A DNA stretch of 64,000 nucleotides, taken from Aquidulcibacter sp. (GTDB lineage Bacteria > Pseudomonadota > Alphaproteobacteria > Caulobacterales > Aquidulcibacteraceae). The stretch covers positions 1-64,000 of the forward strand of contig JAPZTJ010000029.1 of assembly GCA_027532555.1 (NCBI GenBank), in the 5' to 3' direction. The notes beneath the pieces were generated by a model. That model was not told the DNA's origin and made no database searches. It worked only from the letters and a program-made list of their open reading frames with translations. Positions 52,785-62,553 of this stretch are shown here, piece by piece. The translations under genes were made by a program, and so were the position numbers. Each line of letters starts with the position of its first letter. The stretch's first letter is position 1.

Positions 52785-54458
52785 ATGAGGTGCCTCGCTC
52801 TTTGTGCGCATGTCCTTCTAGGCTTAGCCTTCGCCTCCGTGGTCTGGGCAAAGCCAGCCCCTGAGCCAATCGTGATTTCCAAGCCCATGGGCCAGACTGA
52901 AGCCCGTCTGCCCTGTAACCGCGGTGGAAGCCCGTTTTGCGAGCTTCGCCTCTATCAAGTCATGGTCGGGACGTTTGTCGATGGCACGCCAGATCACGAT
53001 CCGATTGGCGGCTATGGGCCCGGCCCGCATACCGGGGACATCAAGGGTGTTATCCAAGCTTTGGATACCATTAAAGCCATGGGTTTTAATGCCGTCTGGC
53101 TCACGCCTATTTTCGATAGCGCCGCCGGCAGCCCACAGCATCGTCATTCCGGCGAGAAAGTGGTCAATCCCCGCCTTGATGGCACCGGCTATTATCCGCG
53201 GGACTATTTCAAAGTTGATCCTCAATATGGCACGGCGCAGGATGTGCGCGATCTGATCGCGGCCGCCCAACAGCGTGACCTGAAAATCATTTTCGACGGT
53301 GTCTTTGGTCACCACAAAGGCAATCCTACCCCGTCACCCTCTGGTCTTGTTCCTGCGGCCTCCCAGCGTACTTCGGATTATTTTAATAGCCCTGAGACCT
53401 ATCCCGGTGAGGTGGTTGATTTTGCCAATCCCAAGTCGTTGGCTCTTTACGATGAAGTCGCCCGCTATTGGATCGATGTTTATGGCATTGATGGCTGGCG
53501 CTTGGATCAAGCCTATCAAGTGCCCAATCGGCCGATGGCGAGGCTGGTCAAATCCATCGCGCAGTCGTCGAAGGATCAGGGCAAGCTTGGCTATGTCGTC
53601 GGCGAGATTTGGGGCACGGCGGATAGAATTCGCGCCTCTCTGGGAACCAATGAAGAGCCTGCCTTACCCAGCGCGTTTGATTTCCCCACCCGTTATGCCT
53701 TGGTCCAAGTCTTGGCGACGGGTGAAGACGGCACGAAGGGCAAACCTGCCACGACTTTGCAGGACGGCTGGGCGATGGGCGCGCATGCCAGCTATCCTGA
53801 CCACGCCATTTTGAATTTGATGCTGGGCAATCACGACTTGGTCCGTTTTGGCGACTTAATCCAAAGGGCAGGGAAGGGCGACCTGAGTTCTGAGGCCTAT
53901 TGGGCCCGTCACCGTTTGGCTTTTACCTTCATGGCGGCTTGGTCTGGGCCGATCACCACTTATTATGGGGAGGAGGTGGGCGCTGAAGTCGCGGGATTCT
54001 CGATGAGATTGCCCAAAAATTGCGGCGAGGTTCAAAAGTGTGACGACCATATTGCTCGAAATATGGTCAAACTCCCCGGTATGAATGCAAAAAACACCGA
54101 TGTTCTGCCCAAAGCGCTTGCACTGCGCGACTACCTGACCGAGTTATTGGCCTTACGTAAGGTCAGCCCGGCGCTTTATGCCGGTTCGCGGACACATCTG
54201 TACTCGGATCAGCATCTCTATGTCGATCTCAAGGCGCTGGGCGCGGAGAAGTTTGTATTTGCTATGAATGTTTCTGATCTGCACCAAACCATTCGCTTGG
54301 CTAGAGGCGCGCTGTCTAACGAAGATCTCAGGGAAGCGCGACTGATGATTGGCGATATCAAGGTTCAAGGGACCGATCTTGGCCTTGAGATAGACTTGCC
54401 GCCGTTGAGCTCAGGCATTGTGCGCATCCAAACATCAGGGGACGCTGTACGTCCTTGA
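52785..54458 (+). CDS. Secreted GH13 alpha-amylase family protein
   Basis: This 557-residue GH13 enzyme has a signal peptide (LCAHVLLGLAFASVVWAKP, cleavage near residue 23), so it acts in the periplasm or outside. The catalytic triad can be placed: Asp241 in GIDGWRLDQAY, Glu274 in VVGEIWGT and Asp351 in MLGNHDLVRF; IIFDGVFGHHKGN holds the conserved His after strand beta-3. It would cut starch-like oligosaccharides into maltodextrins for the importer encoded just upstream. Nearby Cys pairs (PCNRGGSPFCEL; NCGEVQKCDD) suggest disulfides, fitting export. It starts 4 bases behind malG. Confidence 0.88.
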   Translation: MRCLALCAHVLLGLAFASVVWAKPAPEPIVISKPMGQTEARLPCNRGGSPFCELRLYQVMVGTFVDGTPDHDPIGGYGPGPHTGDIKGVIQALDTIKAMGFNAVWLTPIFDSAAGSPQHRHSGEKVVNPRLDGTGYYPRDYFKVDPQYGTAQDVRDLIAAAQQRDLKIIFDGVFGHHKGNPTPSPSGLVPAASQRTSDYFNSPETYPGEVVDFANPKSLALYDEVARYWIDVYGIDGWRLDQAYQVPNRPMARLVKSIAQSSKDQGKLGYVVGEIWGTADRIRASLGTNEEPALPSAFDFPTRYALVQVLATGEDGTKGKPATTLQDGWAMGAHASYPDHAILNLMLGNHDLVRFGDLIQRAGKGDLSSEAYWARHRLAFTFMAAWSGPITTYYGEEVGAEVAGFSMRLPKNCGEVQKCDDHIARNMVKLPGMNAKNTDVLPKALALRDYLTELLALRKVSPALYAGSRTHLYSDQHLYVDLKALGAEKFVFAMNVSDLHQTIRLARGALSNEDLREARLMIGDIKVQGTDLGLEIDLPPLSSGIVRIQTSGDAVRP

Positions 54459-54531
54459 GATAAAAACACTGATTTGGCGCTGTATTCCGCGACAAATCCC
54501 TTTAACCTTGAAGTTCCTATGGAGCGCTCCG

Positions 54532-55998
54532 ATGGCTGAATTCGTCCCCGTCCCCAGTTTTGATTTGGTAGTTTTCGGTGCGTCCGGGGATTTGGCACTG
54601 CGGAAGTTGTTTCCTTCGCTTTTTCATCGCTTCAAGGATGGGCAGATTCCAAGCGACAGCCGCATCGTTGGTGTGGCTCGCCAAATGATGACCAAGGACG
54701 CCTTTCGCAAGACCGTCAGCGAAGGCTTCGCGAGTCTGGCGAAGGGCGATCCCTCTACCGAAGCGTTTCAAGCGTTTTTGAGCTTGATTGATTATGTGGC
54801 GCTGGACGCTACCAAGGCAGATGGTCCGTGGGATCATCTTGTGCAATCGTTAGCAGGCGGCGACGATAAGGTCCGCGTGTTTTATCTTTCGACGCCGCCA
54901 TCTGTGTTTGGCGGCATTTGCGCCCAATTGCGCGATGCGGGCTTGGTGTCCCCAGCCTCGCGCGTGGTTCTTGAGAAGCCACTGGGTCGGGACCTTATGT
55001 CTGCCAAGGCAATCAATGATGCGGTGGCGGAGGTCTTCTCCGAAGATCGCGTTTACCGGATCGATCACTATCTCGGTAAAGAGACGGTGCAAAACCTTTT
55101 GGTCCTGCGCTTTGCCAACGCGTTGTTTGAGCCTGTGTGGTCGCGCGCGTCGATTGATCATGTGCAAATCACGGTTGCCGAGACGATCGGCGTCGGCAGT
55201 CGTGGCGATTATTATGACAAGTCGGGCGCGATGCGCGACATGGTGCAAAACCACTTGCTACAGCTTCTGTGCTTGGTGGCGATGGAGCCACCTAATTCGG
55301 TTGATGCCGATGCCATTCGCACCGAAAAGATCAAAGTGCTGCAAGCACTTGTCCCGATCGGCCCAGCCGACATCGCCAGTCACAGCGTGCGCGGCCAATA
55401 TCGTGCAGGCCTTGTCGAGAATGAGCCCGTAAAAGGCTATTTGGAAGATCTAGGTCCAGACCGCACGAGCTCGACCGAGACTTATGTCGCGCTCAAGGCC
55501 GAGATTTCCAATTGGCGCTGGTCTGGCGTGCCGTTTTATCTGCGCACCGGCAAACGTCTGCCGTCGCGTCGGTCTGAGATCGTCGTGACTTTTCGCCCAC
55601 CGCCCCACAGCCTCTTTGGCAATGGGGGCGAGCCCAACCAACTCGTGATGCGTTTGCAGCCCGATGAAGGCATGGAGATGTGGCTGCAGATTAAGGAGCC
55701 AGGCCCTGGGGGCTTGCGTGTTAAATCTGTGCCGCTCGACTTGTCCTACGAGACGGCTTTCACGCTGCGCTATCCCGATGCTTATGAGCGCCTATTAATG
55801 GACGTCGTACGCGGCAATCTCTCGCTCTTTATGCGTAAGGATGAGGTGGAATCCGCTTGGGCGTGGGTCGATCAGGTGATTGCGGCATGGGAAAGTGCAG
55901 GCACGCAACCCGATCCCTATGCTGCCGGTAGCGACGGCCCATTGCAGGCCGCATTGTTGATGGACCGTGACGGTCGCAAGTGGCGGGACCTTATATGA
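54532..55998 (+). CDS. zwf: Glucose-6-phosphate 1-dehydrogenase
   Basis: This 488-residue NADP-dependent enzyme oxidises glucose-6-phosphate to 6-phosphogluconolactone. It has the N-terminal Rossmann motif VVFGASGDLALRKLFPSLF, the substrate motif RIDHYLGKETVQNLLVLRFAN with the catalytic His region, and the C-terminal VPFYLRTGKRLPSRRSEIVVTF. ATG 54532 has GGAGCG upstream; the longer frame from 54418 is read from the amylase gene end. First of the Entner-Doudoroff genes, 73 bases behind the amylase. Its stop codon overlaps the pgl start. Confidence 0.97.
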   Translation: MAEFVPVPSFDLVVFGASGDLALRKLFPSLFHRFKDGQIPSDSRIVGVARQMMTKDAFRKTVSEGFASLAKGDPSTEAFQAFLSLIDYVALDATKADGPWDHLVQSLAGGDDKVRVFYLSTPPSVFGGICAQLRDAGLVSPASRVVLEKPLGRDLMSAKAINDAVAEVFSEDRVYRIDHYLGKETVQNLLVLRFANALFEPVWSRASIDHVQITVAETIGVGSRGDYYDKSGAMRDMVQNHLLQLLCLVAMEPPNSVDADAIRTEKIKVLQALVPIGPADIASHSVRGQYRAGLVENEPVKGYLEDLGPDRTSSTETYVALKAEISNWRWSGVPFYLRTGKRLPSRRSEIVVTFRPPPHSLFGNGGEPNQLVMRLQPDEGMEMWLQIKEPGPGGLRVKSVPLDLSYETAFTLRYPDAYERLLMDVVRGNLSLFMRKDEVESAWAWVDQVIAAWESAGTQPDPYAAGSDGPLQAALLMDRDGRKWRDLI

Positions 55999-56711
55999 CC
56001 TCCACGATGACAACCTTTCCGTTTTTGAGTTTCCCAAGCCGACCAGCGGCTGAAGAGGCCCTAGCTGCGGCTTTAGAGGCTGGCGTCCGCGATGCCCATG
56101 CCGAAGGGCGGCGGGCACGCATCGCTTTATCCGGCGGCTCTAGCCCTGAACCCGCCTATCGCGCCTTCGCTGCCAAAGACCTTGATTGGTCAAGGGTCGA
56201 TATCGCGCTGGTGGATGATCGCTGGGTCGATGTGGATCAGGCGGGCTCCAATCAGGCCATGATTCAGCGTGCTTTTGCTTCTGCGACCGGGGTCACAATT
56301 TTCGGCATGAAGCTGCCAACTTCCAGCCCGAAGCTGGCTGAAGCTGAATTGGATGGCGTGTACCGCGCCTTGCGCCCGTTTGATGCCATCGTGCTGGGCA
56401 TGGGGCCGGATGCGCATACCGCGTCTTGGTTCCCGGCCTCGCCTGATTTGGCTGCTTGTCTTGATCGACAAAGCCCTGCGACCGTTTTGGGTGTAGATGC
56501 CAGCCTCGCACCCGTGGCCGCACCCTATCTGGAGCGCATGACAGTGACTTTGCCGGTTGTCAGCGAAGCCCAGCAAATTCTGATCTTGGTGTTTGGGGCT
56601 GACAAAAAACAAGTCCTTCAACAAGCGCTTGATGCGCCTGTCACAAACGCGCCGATAAAAGCGGTTATTGATGCAACTGGAGCCCGATGTGTCGCATTGT
56701 GGGCCGAATGA
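55995..56711 (+). CDS. pgl: 6-phosphogluconolactonase
   Basis: This 238-residue enzyme of the NagB/DevB-like fold hydrolyses 6-phosphogluconolactone. Key segments are IALSGGSSPEPAYRAFA, VDIALVDDRWV (D-x-R active-site loop), SNQAMIQRAF and DAIVLGMGPDAHTASWFP. The ATG at 55995 overlaps the zwf stop codon (ATGA), so the earlier in-frame start at 55980 is rejected. It is the second step of the pathway. Confidence 0.94.
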   Translation: MTSTMTTFPFLSFPSRPAAEEALAAALEAGVRDAHAEGRRARIALSGGSSPEPAYRAFAAKDLDWSRVDIALVDDRWVDVDQAGSNQAMIQRAFASATGVTIFGMKLPTSSPKLAEAELDGVYRALRPFDAIVLGMGPDAHTASWFPASPDLAACLDRQSPATVLGVDASLAPVAAPYLERMTVTLPVVSEAQQILILVFGADKKQVLQQALDAPVTNAPIKAVIDATGARCVALWAE

Positions 56712-56726
56712 TTGAGAGTGATGACA

Positions 56727-58619
56727 ATGTCTAAGTCCCTTCATCCAACTATTGCTACTGTGACTGCCCGCATCGAGGCACGCTCTAAGGCACGCCGGCA
56801 ACGTTATTTGGATATGATCGACTCTCGGCGATCACCTGATCCGGCGCGCGCCCGTTTGGCTGCCGCCAATCAGGCGCATGGCTTTGCTGCTTGCCCTTTG
56901 CAAGACAAGGAGATGCTGAAGAACAGCCGCTGGGCCAATATCGGCATTGTGACGGCCTATAATGACATGCTGTCGGCCCACCAGCCGCTGGCGGCCTATC
57001 CCGACATCATCAAGTCCGCGGCGCGCAAAGCCGGGGCGACCGCGCAGGTCGCAGGCGGGGTGCCTGCTATGTGTGATGGTATCACCCAAGGCTTTGAGGG
57101 GATGGAGTTGTCGCTGTTCTCCCGCGATACCATCGCGATGAGTGCGGCAATTGCATTGTCGCACGATACCTTTGATGCGGCGATTTATTTGGGCGTGTGC
57201 GACAAGATCGTGCCGGGCCTTTTGATTGGCGCCCTTCGCCATGGCTGGCTGCCATCGATTTTCTGCCCCGCCGGGCCCATGCCATCTGGCCTGCCCAATC
57301 CGGAAAAGGCGCGTATCCGGCAGTTGTTCGCCGAAGGCAAAGTCGGCCGCGAAGCGCTATTGGAAGCAGAATCCCAAAGCTATCACAGCGCTGGCACCTG
57401 CACTTTTTATGGGACGGCGAATTCCAACCAAATGCTGATGGAGATTATGGGCCTCCATGTGCCTGGCACTGCTTTCATCAACCCCAACACGCCTTTGCGC
57501 ACGGCGCTGGTTGAATCCTGTGCCAAGCGGGCCAGCCAGATCACGCAATTGGGCGATAGCTATATCCCCATCGGCCATGTGGTTGATGCGCGCAGCATTG
57601 TGAATGCCATTGTTGGCCTGTGCGCCACCGGTGGCTCTACCAATCAAATGATTCATATCCCAGCAATCGCTCAAGCTGCAGGCCTGATTGTGGATTGGGA
57701 CGATTTCAATGATCTTTCGTCAGTGACGCCGCTTCTATGCCGGGTCTATCCAAATGGGATCGCGGACGTGAATCATTTTCACGCTGCCGGTGGTATGGGC
57801 TTCTTGATTAGGGAATTGTTGGACGCTGGACTCCTGCATGGCGACGTCTTGACCATCGCTGGCCAAGGGCTGGAAGCCTATACGAAAGAGCCCTTCTTGA
57901 CCGATGCAGGTCTTGAATGGCGCGAGGCCCCCACCATCAGCGGCGATACATCCGTTTTGGCACCTGTTTCTGAGCCCTTCTCCAAGGATGGTGGGCTTCG
58001 GGTCTTGCAGGGCAATTTAGGCCGCGCCTGCGTCAAGGTTTCAGCGGTGAAGCTGGAGCAACGGATTGTGGAAGCCCCCGCCCGGGTCTTTAAGGATCAA
58101 GCTAGCTTGCATGTCGCCTTTAAGGCGGGCGAGCTTGACCGCGATGTCGTGGTGGTCGTGCGCGGTCAAGGCCCAGCCGCAACCGGCATGCCCGAACTTC
58201 ATAAGCTGACCCCGCCACTGGGCGTTTTACAGGACCGTGGTTTCAGAGTCGCCTTGGTAACCGATGGCCGCATGTCGGGTGCTTCTGGCAAAGTCTTGGC
58301 GGCCATTCACGTCAGCCCGGAATCAAAGTCTGGTGGCTTGATTGGAAAAATCCGTGACGGTGATCTGGTTCGCGTCGATGCTGAGGCTGGGACCTTAGAT
58401 GCGCTGGTGCCCGATGAAATCTGGCAGGCTCGCTCGATCGACACCACTGTTGTTGAGGGCGTCACCCGCGGTTTTGGCCGAGAGATGTTCTCTATGTTCC
58501 GTGCCCTTGTCAGTCATGCCGAGCAGGGGGCAATGCCCTTTGGCGATATGGACCCAGATGAGGCCATCTTAGACCCAACCCAAGACCAAGCGCTAGAAGC
58601 AGCCGAGGCAGACGCATGA
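56727..58619 (+). CDS. edd: Phosphogluconate dehydratase
   Basis: This 630-residue IlvD/Edd-family dehydratase makes 2-keto-3-deoxy-6-phosphogluconate from 6-phosphogluconate with a 4Fe-4S cluster. The cluster Cys residues are placed in [21 protein letters not shown] and [30 protein letters not shown] is near the C-terminus. ATG 56727 fits the Shine-Dalgarno GAGAG; TTG 56712 and ATG 56721 are alternatives. It follows pgl by 15 bases and overlaps glk by 4. Confidence 0.96.
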   Translation: MSKSLHPTIATVTARIEARSKARRQRYLDMIDSRRSPDPARARLAAANQAHGFAACPLQDKEMLKNSRWANIGIVTAYNDMLSAHQPLAAYPDIIKSAARKAGATAQVAGGVPAMCDGITQGFEGMELSLFSRDTIAMSAAIALSHDTFDAAIYLGVCDKIVPGLLIGALRHGWLPSIFCPAGPMPSGLPNPEKARIRQLFAEGKVGREALLEAESQSYHSAGTCTFYGTANSNQMLMEIMGLHVPGTAFINPNTPLRTALVESCAKRASQITQLGDSYIPIGHVVDARSIVNAIVGLCATGGSTNQMIHIPAIAQAAGLIVDWDDFNDLSSVTPLLCRVYPNGIADVNHFHAAGGMGFLIRELLDAGLLHGDVLTIAGQGLEAYTKEPFLTDAGLEWREAPTISGDTSVLAPVSEPFSKDGGLRVLQGNLGRACVKVSAVKLEQRIVEAPARVFKDQASLHVAFKAGELDRDVVVVVRGQGPAATGMPELHKLTPPLGVLQDRGFRVALVTDGRMSGASGKVLAAIHVSPESKSGGLIGKIRDGDLVRVDAEAGTLDALVPDEIWQARSIDTTVVEGVTRGFGREMFSMFRALVSHAEQGAMPFGDMDPDEAILDPTQDQALEAAEADA

Positions 58620-59584
58620 GCTCACAAGCTATCCTCGTTGGCGATGTCGGCGGCACCAATGTTCGCCTTGCCATTGCTCATATTGATTCCAACAACCAAG
58701 TTGAACTCTCGCATGTCGAGCGAATGCCCGTCTTGTCTTTCCCAAGTTTGGAGGATGCAATCGAGGCGTGGCAGAAGGACGGACGGACCTTGCCGTCTTC
58801 GGCGGTATTTGCTCTGGCGGGGCCGACAGGCGCCGACGAAGTCCATTTTACCAATTCTTCTTGGGTGGTTTCGGCTTCGGCAACTAAAGCCCGCTTTGGC
58901 TTTCAGAGCGTGACTTTGGTCAATGATTTCGCCGCCCAAGCGCGCGCCGTGCCCTCCAACAATGCGGATGCGTTTGAAGTTCTGATTGAGGGGGAGGCGC
59001 GGCCAGATGCCCCAATCGTCGTCTTGGGGCCGGGTACTGGCCTTGGCATGGCACTTCTGGTGCCCAATGGCCAAGACTGGACCGTCATTTCTACAGAAGG
59101 TGGCCATCAGGCCTATGCGCCGTGTTCGGAGCGTGAACGCCAGATTCTGGAAGTGGTCGCCGAGGACTTGCCATATGTTAGCTATGAGAATCTCGTTTCA
59201 GGCTTGGGTCTGGACCGGCTTTACAAGGCCATCGCCAAGCTAGAGGGGCGGGTCGCTCGCCTCAAAGGGGGTGACGAGATTGGCCCTGCCGCAATCGCAG
59301 GCGATGATCCCTCTGCGGTTGAAGCGGTTGAAGTCATGATCCAATCCTTGGCAACCTTTGCCGGGAACGCCATTCTGGCGACCGGTGCTCGTGGCGGATG
59401 CGTGATAGCGGGCGGGGTTTCTGAAGCCCTAGCGCCCTTCATGCGAACCTCAGAATTTGTCGCCCGCCTGCTAATGCGCGGCCCGATTAGCGGCTATCTG
59501 GATGGTATTCCCGTTCGTAGAGCCCGCAACGCGTTTGCCGCTTTAGAAGGTGCTGCCTTCTTTGCCCCCAAGCATCCTTTGTAA
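58616..59584 (+). CDS. glk: Glucokinase
   Basis: This 322-residue glucokinase is of the E. coli Glk group, with the phosphate motif [14 protein letters not shown] near the N-terminus, [13 protein letters not shown] with the catalytic Asp, [15 protein letters not shown] and EGGHQAYAP. It phosphorylates glucose from amylomaltase or other maltodextrin breakdown, feeding Zwf. It overlaps edd by 4 bases, as in other alphaproteobacterial zwf-pgl-edd-glk operons. Confidence 0.95.
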   Translation: MSSQAILVGDVGGTNVRLAIAHIDSNNQVELSHVERMPVLSFPSLEDAIEAWQKDGRTLPSSAVFALAGPTGADEVHFTNSSWVVSASATKARFGFQSVTLVNDFAAQARAVPSNNADAFEVLIEGEARPDAPIVVLGPGTGLGMALLVPNGQDWTVISTEGGHQAYAPCSERERQILEVVAEDLPYVSYENLVSGLGLDRLYKAIAKLEGRVARLKGGDEIGPAAIAGDDPSAVEAVEVMIQSLATFAGNAILATGARGGCVIAGGVSEALAPFMRTSEFVARLLMRGPISGYLDGIPVRRARNAFAALEGAAFFAPKHPL

Positions 59585-59605
59585 TCTTTCGTCTAGGAGA
59601 GGTCG

Positions 59606-60235
59606 ATGACCAGCTTTGCATCCCAATTGAGAGCCGCCCCACTTATTCCGGTCTTGACAATTGCCGACCTCGACAAAGCCGAGGGCCTCGCCTTGGCACT
59701 CCAGGCTGGGGGTTTAAGGAACCTCGAAGTCACACTCCGCACCCCGGTTGCGCTTGAAGCGATTGCCTTGATGAAAGCCGCCGCGCCAGACTTGTTGATT
59801 GGTGCGGGGACGGTTCTGAGCGAGGGTGATGTTGAGGCCTGCTTCAAAGTTGGTGCCGACTTCATTGTGACACCGGGATCAAGTCCGGGTCTGCGGGCCG
59901 CACTTCTAAAAGCCGATGCCAATGTCATGGTTGGTGTGGCTACAGCAACCGAGATCATGAGTCGCTTGGAAGAGGGCTTTGGCGTGTTGAAATTCTTCCC
60001 GGCAGAACAATCTGGCGGGGCAGCCGCGCTGAAGAGTTTTGCTGGACCACTGCCCGATGCCCGCTTCTGCCCAACAGGTGGGGTGACGCCAGACAAGATC
60101 GAAAGCTATCTTTCGTTGCCCAACGTAATCGCTGTCGGCGGTACGTGGATCGCAACGCCGGAAATGATCAACGCGGGCGACTTTACAACCATTGAAGCAA
60201 ATGCTCGCATCGCAGCTGGATTCAAAAAATCATGA
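59606..60235 (+). CDS. eda: KDPG aldolase (2-dehydro-3-deoxy-phosphogluconate aldolase)
   Basis: This 209-residue class I aldolase splits KDPG into pyruvate and glyceraldehyde-3-phosphate. The Schiff-base Lys is K129 in VLKFFPAE and the Glu of the active site is E41 in NLEVTLRTP; GAGTVLSEGD and PTGGVTPDKIESYL are also family segments. A Shine-Dalgarno AGGAGA precedes the ATG. It follows glk by 21 bases and overlaps pyk by 4. Confidence 0.96.
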   Translation: MTSFASQLRAAPLIPVLTIADLDKAEGLALALQAGGLRNLEVTLRTPVALEAIALMKAAAPDLLIGAGTVLSEGDVEACFKVGADFIVTPGSSPGLRAALLKADANVMVGVATATEIMSRLEEGFGVLKFFPAEQSGGAAALKSFAGPLPDARFCPTGGVTPDKIESYLSLPNVIAVGGTWIATPEMINAGDFTTIEANARIAAGFKKS

Positions 60236-61647
60236 TCCGTAACCGCCGCACACGGATTGTGGCTACTTTGGGCCCATCCAGCCGTTCGCCCGAAATGACC
60301 TTGGCTTTGGCGCAAGCCGGGGTCGACGTTTTCCGCATGAATTTCAGCCATGGCAGCCATGAGGATCATGCTGAAGCCTATGCAAGTGTGCGTGCAGCAG
60401 AAAAAGCGACTGGGCGACCTATTGGGGTCCTGGCTGACCTTCAGGGTCCAAAGCTCCGCCTCGGGACGTTTGCGGAAGGCAAGGTGCAGCTCTTGAAAGG
60501 TGCGTCGTTCAGGCTTGATCGCGATCCAACGCCGGGTGACGTGACGCGCGCCTGCATGCCACATCCAGAAATTTTTGCGGCGCTGAAATCAGGCGATGAT
60601 CTATTGATTGATGACGGGCGGGTGCGCTTGCGGGTCCTCGAGCATGGCCCTGATTGGGCGCATACAGAGGTCATTCAACCCGGCACGGTTTCCGACCGAA
60701 AAGGCGTGAATGTGCCGACGGCAGTATTGCCGATCTCGGCCATGACCGAAAAGGACCGCAAGGACCTGATGTTCGCGCTCAGCCTCGGTGTGGATTGGGT
60801 TGCACTCTCCTTTGTGCAGCGTCCGGCCGATATGGCAGAGCTACGCAAGCTGGTGAATGGCAAGGCTGCCTGCTTGGCCAAGATTGAAAAGCCAGCCGCT
60901 CTTGAGAGCTTGGCTGAGATTCTCGACTATTGCGACGGCGTGATGGTGGCGCGTGGCGATTTGGGCGTGGAATTGGCTCCAGAAGATGTGCCGGTTGCTC
61001 AAAAGCTGATCCTTCGCATGGCGCGAGAGCGCGGTGTGCCAACCATTGTTGCAACCCAAATGCTCGAAAGTATGATTTCTGCTGCGGCTCCGACGCGCGC
61101 CGAAGCCAGCGACGTGGCCAACGCCGTCTATGAAGGCACTGACGCTTTGATGTTATCGGCCGAAACCGCCGCCGGACAATTCCCGATGGAGGCCGTTGCC
61201 GTCATGAGCCGGATTGCGGAGCGGGTTGAGGCCGATCCACGTTGGCCGGGCCTCATGGATGCCGAGCACGCCAACCCTGAAAGCGCGGTACCTGACGCCG
61301 TGTCGGCTGCTGCTCGTACCGCGGCCAACGCTTCAAAGGCCGCCTGTCTGGTCGCCTTTACCGCCACTGGCACGACAGCGCTGCGTGTGGCACGGGAACG
61401 GCCTTTGCAGCCGGTTTTGGTGCTGACCCCGAGTATCCGCACGGCCCGCAAGCTGGCCTTGGTCTGGGGGCTAGAATCCCGCGTAACCAAGGATCCCAAA
61501 GACGTAGAAGATATGGCCACAGTCGCTTCGGCTATGTCATCGAAAGTGGGGACCGCCAAATCGGGTGATCGCATTGTGATTGTCGCCGGTCTGCCATTTG
61601 GCACCAAGGGCGGCACCAATCTCATGCGGATCGCCCGGGCGACTTAA
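60232..61647 (+). CDS. pyk: Pyruvate kinase
   Basis: This 471-residue pyruvate kinase has an N-terminal RTRIVATLGPSSRSPE, ADLQGPKLRLGTF, the catalytic Lys in ACLAKIEKPAALESL, MVARGDLGVELAPE and the phosphoenolpyruvate loop GVPTIVATQMLESMI, then the C-terminal regulatory domain. Together with eda this gives a full route to pyruvate from glucose-6-phosphate except the lower glycolysis steps from glyceraldehyde-3-phosphate to phosphoenolpyruvate, which are not here. It overlaps eda by 4 bases. Confidence 0.97.
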   Translation: MIRNRRTRIVATLGPSSRSPEMTLALAQAGVDVFRMNFSHGSHEDHAEAYASVRAAEKATGRPIGVLADLQGPKLRLGTFAEGKVQLLKGASFRLDRDPTPGDVTRACMPHPEIFAALKSGDDLLIDDGRVRLRVLEHGPDWAHTEVIQPGTVSDRKGVNVPTAVLPISAMTEKDRKDLMFALSLGVDWVALSFVQRPADMAELRKLVNGKAACLAKIEKPAALESLAEILDYCDGVMVARGDLGVELAPEDVPVAQKLILRMARERGVPTIVATQMLESMISAAAPTRAEASDVANAVYEGTDALMLSAETAAGQFPMEAVAVMSRIAERVEADPRWPGLMDAEHANPESAVPDAVSAAARTAANASKAACLVAFTATGTTALRVARERPLQPVLVLTPSIRTARKLALVWGLESRVTKDPKDVEDMATVASAMSSKVGTAKSGDRIVIVAGLPFGTKGGTNLMRIARAT

Positions 61648-61656
61648 GGGGCTTTC

Positions 61657-62553
61657 ATGACAGCCGAGCTTCTGAACCTCTCCGCTTACGGTTTTGACCT
61701 GGCTGTTGCGCCCTTGGCGGGCGGGGGTATTGCGCGGCTGGATTGGCACGGTAAGCCCGTGTTGCGACCAGCTGTCGAGGGTGCCGTGGCAGCGCGTGAT
61801 CCACTGGGCCTGTCGTCTTTTCCGATGACGCCTTATGCCAGCCGCATCGTCGACGGGGTATTTGAGTGGGGCGAAGTCTCGACCCATATTCCGCCCAATA
61901 TGGCGGGCGGGGCCCATCCCCTTCATGGTATTGGCTGGCGTACGCCTTGGACCGTGGTCGCACAGGATGAAAACGCGATCGAGATCGCGCTGGTACATGA
62001 TGGCGACGCGAACTGGCCTTGGGCTTTCGAAAGCCGCCAGCGCTTTAATCTGCTTGAGGACCATGTCGAGGTCCAATTGTCGGTGACAAGCCGTGACCCT
62101 CGGCCATTCCCGTCTTCCCTTGGACCCCACCCCTATTTCTTATCCGAAGGGGCGGAAATCCAATTTGATGCCGCCCAACTTTGGGAGATTAGCGGCGAGG
62201 CATTGCCCAGCCATTTGGCCCGTCCAGCAGTTGTCGATCATTTGGCAGAAGGGGTGGCCGCGACCAGCCTTGATCTCGATCATTGCTTTGAAGGCTGGAA
62301 TGGCCGTGCACGGATTAAATGGGCGGAACATGGGGTAGAGGTTGGTGCAGCGGTCCTGGTGGGTGATACCCCGTGCCCTTGCACGCGCTTGCAGCTCTAT
62401 ACCCCCCCTCAAGCGGGCTTTTTCTGCTTAGAGCCCGTGACAGCCCGCGGTGTGTCCTTCACGGCCGCCAACCCTTACGAACTGGGCGTTGTAGAGCTTG
62501 TGGATCAAACCTTGACCATCATTACGACCCTGACGCCGTTCCGGGTCGGCTAG
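61657..62553 (+). CDS. galM: Aldose 1-epimerase
   Basis: This 298-residue mutarotase has the active-site His in SLGPHPYF (around residue 152) and Glu in FFCLEPVTA, with an N-terminal substrate-binding FPMTPYASRIVDGVF. It interconverts alpha and beta sugar anomers, here probably to give beta-glucose for Glk or Zwf. It starts 9 bases behind pyk and is the last gene of the long operon, converging with a hypothetical gene (4-base overlap). Confidence 0.9.
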   Translation: MTAELLNLSAYGFDLAVAPLAGGGIARLDWHGKPVLRPAVEGAVAARDPLGLSSFPMTPYASRIVDGVFEWGEVSTHIPPNMAGGAHPLHGIGWRTPWTVVAQDENAIEIALVHDGDANWPWAFESRQRFNLLEDHVEVQLSVTSRDPRPFPSSLGPHPYFLSEGAEIQFDAAQLWEISGEALPSHLARPAVVDHLAEGVAATSLDLDHCFEGWNGRARIKWAEHGVEVGAAVLVGDTPCPCTRLQLYTPPQAGFFCLEPVTARGVSFTAANPYELGVVELVDQTLTIITTLTPFRVG

